A DNA stretch of 64,000 nt from Lunularia cruciata (GCA_948567375.1 OX419755.1:60771945-60835944); one strand, 5' to 3'; shown: positions 22,733 through 36,644, counted from the stretch's first letter. Numbers and translations are program-made. Notes: generated by a model from the letters alone, not told the origin.

Positions 22733-24922
22733 GGGCCGGCCCCGAAACAAAACATAACGTAAGGTCCCGCTCACTAATGGCGTTGGATCGATCGTTAGTC
22801 TCTCACATCGCGACAACATAACACCACACCTCCAGGTTCGGCCTTCATCATCATGATGGTCCTCAGGTCCAGTCCCCAGCCGGAGGACTTCCCCTCAGAT
22901 GAATCCTATGTGGCGACCTTGGAATCACTGATAGCCAAAGGCCCAAACCTGCTTACTGTGTAACTCGGTACAGTATTAGTCAAAGGTCCCAGTCTTTTCT
23001 TATCTACTGTACGTGGTTTTGTCGTCTCAGTCACTTTACGAGGTCTACCAGCGGATCCTTCTATCCGGTCAATTGTCCTTTACGCTGCGACTCCAATCCT
23101 ACCCCGTTATGGTGACCTACTTTTCCCTTACATAACATCCATCTTGCTTGCATAATATGTTACTTCTACTTTCCCACCAGTCCCGTCTCTTTCCTACGCT
23201 CTTCTAACGTTATTCGAGTACTTACAGTTCCTTACTTCACTATGTGGCTCGGACTTTCCTACTTTAAAGCACAGCACGGGAACGTTTTCCAAGTAAACTA
23301 TTATAGTGTTCACTGAAATGCCCATCACGAAAGTCACTGGCGAATATGAAAACGCATTGATATTGTTGTATCTTAGACGGAGCTTCAATAATATGTGCTG
23401 AGAGGAACAGGCTTCTTTACATTGGTTCCATCTTTTAGAGCTTGAGCTTGAGAGACGTCTATGTTCCCACACCTGACTTTTAGGGTTGTCGTCTCTCGCA
23501 TAGCTATATATATATATATATAACTATGATATCTACTGGTGGATTAGTTTAGGTTAATATATTCTCAAGGCATCCATATATAACGGTCCCTTTTATACTT
23601 ATCTCCTTGAGCTCTGTGTATTGTCTTGATCTTCTAAAAGCTTTAGAATCAACATCGTGCCATTTACCGTCTAGGTATATACTACACACTCTCACATCTT
23701 TACCAATTATTATTTTCCTCTGAAGTAATCTTGTAGACTCAAAAGATTGTATTCATGATTTTGATCTTTTATTGTTGAGGACTTTTATGGATCCTGAAGA
23801 CACGAGTACCCGGAGTTGACATTCTTTGTACTAAAAGGTTTGAATAACAGATGAACTCTGACAAGTTATCTATTCAGGAGAAGGAAAAACAGAAAACCTG
23901 AATTGTCATTGGCATTTATTTATATAGTTTTGGGACGAATATGAAGTAAGTAAATAGATCATATGAGCTATAGTGATCTTGAAGTTAGATGAAAATAAAA
24001 TATGATTTTCATATGGAAGTAAAGCAACGTGATTGGCCTTTTCATTTATTTATTTTAAAACTTAATAAATTTATTTTAATCTTGATTGATATATCTGTAG
24101 AATTTACAGAAAATAGACAGTGATCAAATCTTTAATTCTAAAAAAGAAAAATGATAAATGTGATATTCCTTATAGTCTATTCCTTATTTTTTTATGATAA
24201 TACGTTCCCATATCTGGACAATAATCTAGCTATATGTAATGTATTTTCCAATTTAAATAAAAAAATGTCTCCACTGAAGCTGATGTACTTTAAAACAAGA
24301 TCCGCCAATCAATGCTGCTTTTTGCTTTATGGAGCTACATATAAAAGACATGTTCGTTCTCACGTTCTCTTTTTTTGAGACACATCCTCAACGTATTATT
24401 CCTATTCTGATCAATAAAAGCTTTGACCTGTAGAGTTTCACCATTAATTGTACATCATCCTTTTCTTTCTTTAATCTCTCATAGTTTTACATTGTTTACC
24501 AATCGCTGAAATCATGGAACAAAGTTAGGACGTGAAGCAGCCCTTTAAAAGGATGGACGGCGGGGAGACATCAGTATTAAAGTAATAGTTTTTTCACGTT
24601 ACTTGAAAATGCACCGTGAAAGAAGGAAAGATGCCACAACCCTTTGTTCTCCAGAAATTAATTCAACTGTTCATGAAACGAACGATTTAATACTTCCATC
24701 TTGTATATCATTTAGTGAACACGAAGAATTTATAAAGTTGAGACGTTTATCCCGTTATTGCCGAGAAAAGGTAAAGCGGAAGACAAGTAAGCAGGAGGAG
24801 TTGACTAAGGTACTGAAGAAATGTCGGTCGAATTGGACTTCACTGTGGTAATTTCGATAACTTTACTTCAGTGAAATGAAGGGATAACTAGCAGTCCTCC
24901 GTCCTAGGCGTCCGCACGGGAG

Positions 24923-25349
24923 ATGTCTGACAGCCCTTTTGCCTATCATTCCATCCAACGCCGTACAGAGGAATCTTTCCGGCGGCCAGGCCTACCTACC
25001 ATACTTAACATCATGGTAAGTTTACTAGTGATATATCCAATCGTCAAAGTTAGGAAAACGGTGACTTCAAGGTGGTGGTGGACCCAACTTTGGTTGCCAG
25101 AAGAATTTCCCGGCCGAGCAGCCAGGCAAAACGCCGGGCTATGACGACGCCAAGGATTTTCATCTTCGGCGCACATATCATCCCTACACCCTGGAGCGCT
25201 TCTCTAAATATAACGGGGGAAGGTATCTTTTCCCGGTCCGGTACGCCGAGACGTATGATATAAGGAATGGATTTCACCGGGAGAATATGAATCCTGCCAT
25301 ATTTAGAGGGCTTACCGTATACGCTGTCCTAAATACGATAACCACGTAA
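24923..25349 (+). other. Unrecognised, protein-like open stretch
   Basis: From 25065 to a stop at 25347-25349 the plus strand stays open for 94 codons without an early ATG. The translation looks less random than its surroundings, with aromatic and charged residues well mixed (for example GKTPGYDDAKDFHLRRTYHP and NGGRYLFPVRYAETYDI). Upstream, an ATG frame at 24923-25015 ends exactly at a consensus donor ATG|GTAAGT, and CCAG at 25097-25100 could serve as acceptor. A two-exon small gene is therefore conceivable, but phase and family are unproven. A minus-strand frame (25050-25277) overlaps it. I do not recognise the protein; it may be an element fragment. Confidence 0.25.
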
Positions 25350-28183
25350 CTCTTTAATCGGTGGGACGAGCAACAGCTGGACGGGAAAGCAAAGGTGAAA
25401 TTGTATTTATCTCAGTTAGAACGTCGCGCACAACTTCAACGTGCTCTATGACGTCGCATTATATTGATCGCATGTCAACTAGTTTTACGGCGAAAATCCG
25501 AATCGCAGGCGAAATGACTTTGGTCTGAACTTTATTCCTGTTGTTAGGAAGCCCAGAACATAAGTCAAAATTTAAGACTAAGACCAGAACTCGACTTTAA
25601 GTTGCAAGATAAAGTCACTCTTGCTTTCGTCGCTTTGTCGTTTAAGGATTCTGTCCCTATTTCAGCTCCTTTGCTAAAAAAACGGGGACAAAATTACATA
25701 GTGTCGCTTTGCTATTGCTGGCGATGATTTTGAACAAGAGGATGGTGTTGCTTTCTTCTTAGAATGGCATATATTCCATTAGCTTACAAAAGCTACATCA
25801 AAATCGGTATTTTCCCTGAATACAATAAGTAAGGGCCATTAGTTTCAAAGTTCAATTCCGAACATTGATATTAAAACAGTGAAACATTATCTGGTAAAGC
25901 TGGAACTGAAGTAGATTTCATTCCTATTCTTACGTTTGGTTTAATTTATTTCCTCTACATCTAATATTTTGGGACTGATCAATAAAGGAGAGGACTTACC
26001 AATACGGCCCAATTTTGGAAATTTTTACTCATGATTTGAAATAAGATTTGCGTATTTTTATTATCTGATTGAGTAGAAGAACTTTTGTAAACGAAGAGTC
26101 AGAGAAAATCCATGAACTTACAAGTCGATGAAATTAAGAACGAGATGAATAGACCTATTGAAAACACAAGAGAGTAGCCTTTCTAGAGGAATATCACACC
26201 CATCCACTAACGTTTGTGGAAAGTCATAATATTCACCTAGAGGATCTTCCTCTTGAAACCTGAGTTCAGTTACTCCAACATAAATGGGTTCCACTAGGAG
26301 AGTCTATAAGATGTTGTACTTCTATTAAATGCTCCCGCCCCACTTGAAATCCTCTTGCACATACTACAGAAAAGAATCAAATGAGAACTAACTCAATCAC
26401 ACTCCAGTGTGTCAATCAAGGTGAAGAAAAGAGAATCTGGTTCCCCTTCAACCTACTAAACTTTTTGAGGGGAACTGGTCACCATCTACACGTAGACTCG
26501 ACAAAACCTCGTTATGTGATATGGTGCAACAATCATCTTGACATTTTACTCCACTCGTACGTAGTAGGATGTGTGTGACCTGACCTGATCAAGACTTTGA
26601 ACTATAGCGGTCAACTTTAGCCAATATGGGTAGAAGAAGGGCCCCAAACCTAACAACACCCATTTCTCGTATATTGACTTTACTACGTTGTTGTTGCGCG
26701 TGTAAGGCCTTTTGGGTAGTCATGAGAATCCTTTATGACCAGAGGATGAATTCGATGTAAATATGATTGGTGAGCTATCTATTATGCTACTGCATGGTCT
26801 CTTTTATGTTCTTCTTCTTTCTTCAAGTGAAAAGCTGGGGAAGTTACGGTACAGCTTTTTATTTGACTTGTAACGACGAACTGATCCAATCTGAAGTTAG
26901 TTAGTCACCAGAGAGTCTATGCCAGAAGCTACAGACGAACGAAGTCTGTCGGTCTACAGTTGTGTGTTAGTGATGTGAATTTGTATTAATTATCAACAGA
27001 GAACATGCATGATTAGGGTTTTTGAGATATGAGGTGAATATATAGTGTGGAACAAAGATAAATAATCTAGTAGATGAATATCTAATGGTGGGTCATGTTC
27101 GACAAGCTTTATGGAAAAATCACGTGAGTGCCTTTCTCTATCCAAAGGTTGAGAAGAACACATGATTATCAAGGGCTATTTTCCATGTGAGAGATTTAAA
27201 TCTACGTATTCTGAAATCTCATGCAAATTAAGTTTGATCGACAGTCTGCACCGCACCAACCCTCTATAGTATTCCATGAAAAATGAGTTCAAAACCGAAT
27301 ATATTTCCATTAAAACCTTGGTTCTCCGTGGGAGAGGGCCCTCCCTGGTGGGCTTCTTTAGCAAAAGTTATCCACCCTCTCGTTCGGAAAACAATCAATA
27401 AGAATGGGCTGTGAGGTTACGTTACAAATTAGTATTGTGTCCACAAAGAGACTCACAAGGGAATCAAGCCTACGAACAAAAATTATAAGATAGCATTGAT
27501 GCTTCTCTTCATATAGATGAGAGACAATTCGGAAGGACCACCAAGCTAAGCATTCATGTCTTATATTGGATGAGTTACAACACCACATTCTTAGTTTGAT
27601 TTCACTAGTTTTTTTTGGGCTGAAATAATCCTCTCAAATGAGTTGGCTAACACTATAGCTGATCTTTAGCTATTCCTTACATTTTGGCTAAAACACATAG
27701 TTCCTTTATTAAACTAAGCTAGAAAAAGAACTAAGCTATTGAATTACTCTTAAATTAATACATCTCCAAAATACAATAAGACAACTTGAACTGAATAACT
27801 GTAGGTCTTTCTTAAGAGCTAGATAGCTTTAACCAACTTTTTATCCGAGACTCATTATCGAAAGTTGAAGCGACAAGTACCTTAAAATTAGCTCCCCGTG
27901 GAAAGAAATAAAAATAAGAGTAATGCGCCATACCGGATATGGTTTGATACGGGTTGTGTAGCTATGGCCACGCGGGAATTCTGCATGCACATTGTAATTC
28001 AGATGGTGCTAATAATGCAAACCGCGATACACTGAACCTCACAATTATGTGCATCATGCGCATTATACTCTAACATTCTGGACTATATAAAAAATATGAA
28101 ATCAAGCTTGAGGAGATGAGGCATGGGTTAAGAGAGCCAAAGTGATAAGAATAGATAATTTAGGGTCAAGAGGCACCCGCGTA

Positions 28184-28254
28184 GGATAGGAAGACCCCAT
28201 CCAGCTGCACAAGGAAAAGACATAGAGGGGGTAAAATGGGGCTAAGCCCCAGTA
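28184..28254. repeat. Two-hairpin cassette, copy B
   Basis: Matches copy A (2515-2583) in order and spacing: GGATAGGAAGACCCCATC, a variable middle, then GTAAAATGGGGCTAAGCCCC followed by AGTAG. The second stem, GGGGCT-A-AGCCCC, is perfect here. Sequence outside the cassette does not obviously match copy A, so this may be a solitary element end. Confidence 0.6.
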
Positions 28255-30324
28255 GTATCGGTAAGAGGGATAATAGAATAAGAATAGATATAATAGAACT
28301 TTGCATCAAGTCATCGTCATGTGCGGATGGATATGGTAGACTAATGTTAATAGGTGATGAACGGATTTATGTGCCGTCATGGAGTATCCATAGTCATGTG
28401 TACATTTAAGTTGCACATGTGAGCACCATACATGCATGAATGGGTATGGACTAAAACCAAGCCACGTTATTAAACGCATATCTATTACATCGCTGCCCAA
28501 GTGCCCCACGTGGGCAAGGCTACACTCATGGGCTGCCCTGGCTCCCCAATAGCTTCCCAAACAGGATTTACGGATGGATGTTTGGAAGGTTCCAGGCGGC
28601 TGGTAGTTCTTCACCTCCTATTCCCGGTCAGCATCCGCGTAGAGCACACCTGAGAACTTTCATCCTTTCACGTGTTAGGAAACATCCTCCGTGCTAATCC
28701 AAGGTACATTGATACCCTATTTTAGACGCCCCTGATGGGCCAGTAACGGCGTACTTTAACCATGCTTTATCTTCTTGCCGCTAAACTGAACTTCCCTGAA
28801 TTAATGCAAACGATCCCGATTATATTTCTCCGTTCCCGGCGTCCGACTTTATCTACTCGGCCCTTTCATCTGTGCTTACTTAGCATGCGACGATTGCCAA
28901 TAGCCGCAATCCTCCGAAGAGCGGTCCGTGTTCTCAGGGCTGTTACTTAATGAGTTCCAAGCGCCAATGTTTGACCATTAGGCTTAAGTGTGATTATTAT
29001 TGACGTCTTACTGTAGAACTTGTTCATCTAGTCCTCTGTGACTGTATGGAAAGTTTACTATTACGGAAGGAAGGATGAAAGTCATAACTTTCCCATTATG
29101 AGATGAGAAAGGAGGGGTCTAGACTGAGCTCGTCTCACATTTCCATCTCTTTCATATGAGGAACATAGGTTCTGACCAAACTTTCTCCTGATCAAACTTA
29201 TTAATGGACGTGGAGAATGCCTTTCATAGAGCTATTTACTGAGGTATACGGTCATTGACAGACGTCTTTCAACGTTTAAATTTTAGCTTCTAATAGAAAG
29301 TATAATAACTTTATCCAAATTTTCATACAAACACAAATCTGGACAATGAAAACATAGCTGAATTGTAAAACTGAAAGAACTGGGTTATTCCCCTAAGACG
29401 TACTTTATCTATTTCCCCCGACAAGGCATTGTTTTCTTATAAATGGAATAATGACAACCTATTTGCACGAGAGTTCGGCACTATGTAGGTTCTATGATTA
29501 GACACCACACAAATGCATACTAGTTCTTTTCCGGAACCTAAGTAGACACGCTTGATTATCCTTGGTGAATTCTTAAACTTTATCATCTCGACTGAATATG
29601 TACTTACAGCGTTAATTTAGCAGGTTCAACTAGAGAACAGCGCTTTGGAACTTGAAGAGATCGGAGTGACACGAGTAGAAGGAAAGGAATCCACACTTTC
29701 AAATTCAAGATACTCAAGAGAGGGAAGACACATCAATATGAGTTGAGGTTGAGGCCACATTCTTTTGAGTCCGTTGCTGACAAGACACTTGTGACTCTAT
29801 AATTCTAAACGACCAAAAATGGGTATTTATTCAATACACATTTGTCATTCGGTCGATAGAATTCGACTAAATGATGGTCAAATGATCCACCAGAAACGAG
29901 GACTATTGAGGTAAAGTCTTCATGATCATACTCCGGCCCAATTTCAGTGCTCAGATGGTGATGCTAAACGTACAGCCTTTGGTGATATGGTTAATTTCAT
30001 AAGTAGAATGAACTTTGCGGGCCCATACTGCCCAGCATTAATATGATGTCATAGAGAGTCGGATAGCGAGGAAATCCGATGCTAACCAGGTAAAATGGCC
30101 AGTTCAAAGTGGTCATGTGATGTCTACTTGTATGAACTAATTAGTTCAGCCAAGAACTAAAGGACAGTACTAGCTCTAATGATACAGTACAGTGGAAAGC
30201 GTTCCTAGTAGGAAACTAGTACAGTTTGGTACGTGATGTGAGTTGCACAATCCAAAATTGAGCGATCAGTCTACAGTCTATTCCTGATCTGGTATGTATA
30301 CTAAACTTAATATTAACTAGGAAT

Positions 30325-33300
30325 CTAACCCGATGCTTGGATTGCTCTCTTCAAAGTATTCACTTCTTCAATTTTTAGCAGCTTGACAGTATGTTGAAAT
30401 TCTTCAGCCTCAATGTTCTGACCTGTATTTCTGAGCGCATCTAGAACCCCCTTCGAAACAACAAAATCCGGAGAACACCTGTGCCAAACAACAAGTAACG
30501 TAACAGCTATTTGAGTATGGCGACCGACGGGGCACAAGAAAAGCGTTGTATGACCAGGAAGATGGTAGCCTGCTTCGACAACTTTTAAATCGATTGCAAT
30601 GCTGCAACTTGTGTTATGCCAAGCCGCAATAATAGATCCTTTGCATTGCTTCAGAAATAAATCTCAACATTCATGATGAACCAGGTCACACTCTAATAAA
30701 CCAGTCCAGTTCTGTATCACACAAAAGAACGAGCTAACCAAAGAGATGCAGGTATAGAAGAAGCTTGAGACCGACCTGCTAGACAGCATTTCATAATACA
30801 CGTCCAGATATTGTGTCCACAAACCGAGTCTCTCCAAGCATTGCAGCACCATTTTGTAAACTTCGAGGCCTGGTTCCAGATTCTCTGGTTTGTACCAGGT
30901 TAACATCTGTCACAAGAACTTCATATCAAGCTTTGAAAGTTGAAAGTTGAAAGTTGAAAGTTAACAATTTCCTCCGCCACTCTTGGACACACTTTCAATA
31001 TATCTGCGAGGGGTACAGACCACATACCTCAATGCACTTCCTCCAATTTTGAGCTCTTGAGAAACTGCTAATTAGAATATCGTAGGTTTGGTTATCTGGT
31101 ACCATTCTCAGACCTTTCAGCTGATAAAATACCTGCAGACATGCATTACAGTATTCAGACCTCCAGTTCTTGTACATACTGTCGTTGAAGGTGGTAAAAA
31201 CTAGAAATAAGAACCATAGGATGACTAAGGATACAAGATATTTAGTAAATTCTTCACGAACTGAGGGAAAAGATGGACTTCATTAGCACGTACTTTACCT
31301 TCATTAATTGCTGAATTTTCCCACTCGTCCCAATACATTTTAGCAGGTGGTTCCCGAGCCTGGGGGTAGGAGTTATTTGCTGCTGCTGCTGCTGCATCTC
31401 CTCAAAAATCTGGATTGCTCTTTTCCAGTCTTTTCTTCTGCGACGCAATGAGTAAGATCGTATTAGAAGCCCAGAACATACTTCGACAAGTTCTATTCCG
31501 AAGCGCAAGAAACACTAAGCAAGAAAGAGTAAGATTGGGAGCACAGAGATGAATAACCATCCCCACTAATTAGTTCAGATGGCACAACCAGCCAAAAAGT
31601 TTTCGTATGTGCCTTCCACAAACAATACCATCACATACATCGTGGGAAAACTCCAACAACCCTGATTCTTTGGCGTACAGCATTGAATATTGTACTAGCT
31701 GCATCACGAAAGGTAGCATGACTACTTTTAAGCAACAAACGGAGAGATTCTACCAGCAAATATTCCCAGTCTCTTCAAAAGTTTCATCCCAAAGGGAAAT
31801 TAGAAAAGATCTTGTTTGATTTTTTCCTTTTGAGAAAGTGAGATGGTGTACTTGCTGCAAGCTACAAAGAGCTGCGTGTAAGCAACTTCGTTAATATCCA
31901 CTTTCGATTTTAGCCTTGCCCAGATCCCCAACGTTGTCTCTGTCTGCCCACACTCATTTAAAGCAGAGAATAAGGCTGACAATGCCACTCCATCTGCTTG
32001 TATGCCACTGGTTTCCATCTCTTCGAATACTGCTAAGGCGAGTTCTGGCATTCCTGCACGAAATATCCATGGGTCATACTCAAATACTAACCCTTCTCAA
32101 GTGCCAAAGTTACTCTATCCAGTTCTCATAAAGTACTAGGGTAACTGATCACAAGACGACTGAATTCCAGAAAAACTTTGAAGGAAAAGATCGGAACTCT
32201 CACCCGCAATTCTATATGCTTGTATTAAAGACGTATAAGTTAAGACGTTCGGACGACAATTTGACTCTTTCATCCTAGTCAGAGCTCCGTGGGCTTCTCC
32301 AGCTCTTCCCTGTCAAAGTGAGAACATCCTTATGAGCATCTTCCTAGATCCACAACAAACTCAGTGGCGTTTTCTCCTAATCTTGAAATAATTCCAGTCG
32401 ACGCCATCCCGGTATGAAGCTAAGTGGAGCTCGTCTTCCATGCAACCGTATTTAACCCTCAATCATTTGGCAATGCATCTGACCAACGGTATGCGGTTGT
32501 TATACTGACAACTTTGTTGCTACTAAGGCCCAGAAGTGACAGACTAGGTGATGATTTTGAGTGCATGCACCTGCTGGGCGTAGGCATGAATGAGGGCTGA
32601 AAAAGCTTCTACGGAGGCCTCAACTCCCGTTGAAAGCATTTCATCAAAGCGAGTTTGAGCTTCTCCGAAGTTTCCAGCCCTTGAAGCACCACTAATGAGA
32701 ATACTGAACGTGACAGAATCTGGAGTAACCATCCGTTCCTGCATGAGCTTGTAGACCTCCTTCGCTTCTTCGTACATGCCCCCACTCATAAGCACCGAAA
32801 TGGCTGTGTTGTACACGTTGAGATTCAAGACTATCTTCCTTAAACCTGCAGCTTTCAGTACTTCTTTACATTTTTCCGCTTGCCCACTGCGGCCACAAGC
32901 TGCCACTAAGCTGCATATTGTGACCACGTTTGGCCGTATTTCATCATAGTCCATGTCTGGTAACAACCTCAAGGCTTCCGTGACACGACCGGCGGACCCA
33001 TAAGCATCAATAAGGGTGTTATAAGTTACGACGTTGGGCTTCCGTGATTTTCTCTTCATGAGTTCAAATACTTCTCTGGCTTCATCTGGCATCCCTGACT
33101 TGCTATAGGAATTCATGAGAGCTGTATATGACACGACGTCGGGTTCAAACCCTGCCTTCTCCATGAGTTTGATTAACTGAAGAGCTTCTATGTGCATTCC
33201 AAGAGATGCATAAGCTCCAATTAGAGTGTTGAACGTGATCAGGTTGGGGACCAATCCCTCTCCAAGTATCATCTCAAAAATCGATCTTGCATTGTGCGCT

Positions 33301-35700
33301 TGTCCACAAGCAGCGTAAACTTGCATGACTGTAGTGAAAGTGACGAGATCCGGGTAGCAATCATCAAATCTCATGTTCCTCATACTGTTAAAAAGTTTGA
33401 TAGCTTCATCATAATTTTCCAGATTGTAGAAGCAACTAATGATAATATTCAAAGTGATTCGATCTGGTTTGATTTTCCACCTGAGCATTAGCTCGAAGTG
33501 TTCAATAGCCAAATCGCATTTCCCTCCGATCTTTAGTGCAGTAAGAATGATGTTATGAGTCACAAGGTCAGCAGCAACACCACCTTTCTTCATGCGTTCG
33601 TAAACTTTTAATGCTCTCTCCCACTGACCACTACTTCCACAGGCATTTATGAGGTTGTTGTACGACTTTGTACTCGGTGGCACCTACCACAGTTTAGAAC
33701 CAGAAGGTAAGTTGGTAAAACTGAAAGCTGAATCGGTATTACTGTTTTGATCAACTTAGAAGCTAAAGTATTCAAGTTGCAGGCACCTTAAAACCTCCAA
33801 GGCAAGATATTCTTTGACACGCTGAAGTACGGTAAAGAAAGAGACAACGCAGAAGTCATCTGAGAGCACGCACCTCGGCTCGTAACATATCATCAAAAAT
33901 GTTTTGCGCTTCACGCCATTGAAGCATTCGTCCATGCACATTGATAAGGGCATTATAAGTTTCGATATCGGGCTTGCATCTGCTCAATAACGACCCCGCT
34001 CTTTAGTTAGGTAATACAAACTGCTAGAAGTACCAGCATTGAGATTCTTCGGTCTTCCATAAAAGGACAGGCTAGACACCTCAGAATTCCCCGATAACTG
34101 GGAGACACATATTGCAAAATCTACTGAAGCCCGACATAAACATCGACTCAAGAACTTGCGAATCCAAAGCCCCTATTTTATTGCTCTTGAAACCAATGTA
34201 TACCTCTCTCAATTTCAAGGTTTAGCAGATATGAGACGCTGACCAACCTCCACTCTTGCATCTCCGAATAGAGCGAGCGTGCTCTATCGACTCGTTGGTG
34301 TCTTGCATACAGCCAAATCATGCTATTGTAGATATCATTTCGTGCCCGATAGCAACGTTGATTCTTCATCCAGTCAAACACGCGTACACTATGGTTCAGG
34401 GCACCGGTCTTTGCTATTGCCTGCAAGCAGCCACTCGTAATCAGGATCAAAAAGCCAGTGAAGTATATCATGAGAATCAACTTCCAGCGTAAGGTCAATC
34501 AAGTGTGGAACTCGTTTCGACCAAGTTATACTACCAGACGTCTAGCGCCTGATACTATAAAACTGGCACTACAGCAATTCTCCTCATCCAGCACTTACAG
34601 ACAACGATAGTCCTCTACGGCCCTTGAGATACAGCTCGACTCTAAGCCAAAGATTTGCCCGTAGAAAACCCGTGTTGACGAAAACAACAACATTTTATAT
34701 TGCAGATGCATGATGAAGCTTGTAAAGCTTCATTCTGCGCAAATGGGCCCACAAGTTGCTTGAACTTGAACTGCAGTCTCCGATGACCTCAATAATCTAT
34801 CCACGGCCCCACTTAGTACGTCGATTGACTGAATGTTCTAGTCAGTGTAGTTTATTGGTTGCATACTGCTCCAGGAGACAGTAGAAGCTCCTAGAGTAGA
34901 AGTAGTTTGGGATGCAATGTCCCCCTTCTGTGTATTAACTGAGCAGTTCCATGATAGTTTCACGCATTGAGATTAGTAGTGTTCTCCATGCAAAAACTTC
35001 TCACCTTCATTAGTGGCGGAAAGTTCTTGCGGTTGTACCGGCCCACCCATTGGTTGAGAACACCGTCAATGTCATCCCAATGGTTCAGTTCCAATACTTT
35101 CGTCAACACCTCCTTAATGCTCCATCCCTCTTGATCTTCACATCTGTCTCTGTATCTTCTTGGAACAGGGGCTAGATCCTTGCCTGGGACTTCACCCCTG
35201 GAATTCAGTACTCCATAAATCCGAGTGCGTTTTGTTCTGCCATACAGTCTCTCAATGCCAAGCGGCTGAATCTTCACCTTGCGTTGAGGCCTCGCGGTCA
35301 CTTCTTTTGGAGGAACCCCCTCGTTTTCCAGTGTTGTCAAGCTGGAATCGTCACCTTGCCGATCATCAAGACCTGTTTGTTCCCTGTGAATGGTGCAATC
35401 TAAAGATTGCGCTTCCTTCTCAATAAAGTCGCCAATTTCGGGATCCCATTCTCTGAGAAAATCAGCTGATGAGGGTTGCTGCACATTTCGGGGCCCCTTA
35501 GAAACAAAATGGAAAGGCAATTCTCCAGCACCTCTCCGACCAGCAGCTGCGATTACAACGGAACTCCTGCACGGAAGATGCCTCAAAGTACTGATGGAGA
35601 GTTGAGAAACATCGGTAGGTCCAGGTAGTCGGACATAAGACCAAGTATCTCCGACGCATTTCGAACGGAGCATGTTGCTGGTCGTCGTCGCAGCAAACAT
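30325..35700 (-). CDS. EMB2654: P-class pentatricopeptide repeat protein, EMB2654-like (plastid splicing factor)
   Basis: Arabidopsis EMB2654 (At2g41720) is a chloroplast P-class PPR protein needed for trans-splicing of rps12 intron 1. Ten minus-strand exons: 35005-35700, 34248-34420, 33874-33979, 32571-33683, 32204-32309, 31852-32053, 31299-31437, 31028-31132, 30776-30906 and 30325-30478. All junctions are GT-AG and in phase, giving 974 residues. The first 232 form an N-terminal region with a likely transit peptide; no PPRs occur there. Exon 2 begins AIAKTGALNHSVRVFDWMK and carries ARNDIYNSMIWLYARHQ, matching EMB2654. The large fourth exon holds about ten 35-residue repeats, beginning PPSTKSYNNLINACGSSG. 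Further repeats follow (exons 5-8), then DWKRAIQIFEEM and NWRKCIE, also colinear. No E, DYW or SMR domain is seen. The intron at 30907-31027 carries a (GAAAGTT)4 tract. Orthology is strong; the splicing role is transferred from Arabidopsis. Confidence 0.93.
30933..30962. repeat. Short tandem repeat (GAAAGTT)4 in a PPR-gene intron
   Basis: Four uninterrupted 7-bp units lie within 60 bases of the acceptor used by exon 9 (minus strand, exon start 30906). On the transcribed strand it is an AACTTTC pyrimidine-containing tract. Confidence 0.85.
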
Positions 35701-36644
35701 ACTGGCATCCTTATTGAACTACAGTAGCACAAGTACAATGAAGACGCCACCACAATTAGCAATCAACTCCATACAAGGTCAGAGAAGACACAAGTGCCTG
35801 CGGAGACGATATTTCCTAAACTCCAATGCTGATGTTGTTATAGAACAAAAACCCGCTAGGTCATGCCGCAAATTGACCAACCCTGTGATTCCTTCATGGG
35901 TTGAAATGACCTTGGAGAACATGCCTACCCACTCCAAACGTGTACATAATTTCAACTGAGATCTTGCGATAAGCTCATTTTATTTGTTAGCTGTGCAAAC
36001 GACCTCACAAGTGCTGCTGGTTTCAGATACGCATCTACTTGGTAATGTCCAAATGTTTAGCAACAAGCAGGATAAGTAATCTAAAACGCATCCAATTTGT
36101 ACCGCCTCAGTTTCATTTTTGTAAAGGCGAATGAAGAACAGACAAGAAGCTTATGACGAAGTGTAATTCATCTGATACCTTTCTTCATCAAGAAAAACAT
36201 CCAAAAGAGACACTCCGAGCATGCAGTCCAGTACACCTGCAGAGAAAAGCTGCGCCGCGGGATTCCGTCGAGACACGAGACAGACATGAGAAGCACATTG
36301 ACAAATCAATTCTATCATCAATTGAGTCTGTATAGGGTTGTGCTCTACAACACATATTCACTTACAGTCGAAGAAGAAGGTTCCCGATATTCCCCAATTC
36401 CTCCAGAATCCACTCGACATGAACCACTTAGGTTTCTCAAGCAGCAGCCTCCGCAGGATTCTCAGCAGCTCCCTTCCTTGATCCTAAACATGAAGTCCGA
36501 CCTTTCTTCCTCCTGAATCTCCTTACAACTCCTTGCTCCTCCAAAATCCGGAGTACAAGAACTTCACCACCTCACGTTTGCTCGTGGAAACTACGAAATG
36601 AATGAAGTTCCGTGCCCGGACAGTAAAGGAAGAATCAATCTGCT

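Larger units (their letters stand above)
21180..23500. other. PLATZ upstream region (leader and promoter)
   Basis: GC-moderate DNA with no recognised coding sequence. A CAG/CTG tract lies near 22033-22048, and a CACGTG G-box core inside GCCACGTGGGC is at about 22235-22245. A G-box commonly binds bZIP or bHLH factors, but no expression evidence exists here. Two fold-backs lie at 22564-22593 and 22699-22732. Confidence 0.4.
23500..30320. mobile_element. Second AT-rich island, probably decayed transposable-element DNA
   Basis: Long, mostly AT-rich stretch starting at a (TA)n tract (about 23506-23523). It contains cassette copy B (28184-28254) and an unrecognised open stretch (25065-25349). Other open frames (24151-24378, 24603-24851, 28306-28614 and 28762-28950) match nothing I recognise. 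A perfect 16-bp palindrome TGAACTAATTAGTTCA sits at 30133-30148. The transposon origin is inferred from composition and the shared cassette. Confidence 0.45.

Noticed and set aside
24603-24851. 82-residue Lys/Arg-rich ORF as a gag-like or host gene fragment
   Set aside because: No zinc knuckle or other motif; lies in low-complexity island DNA.
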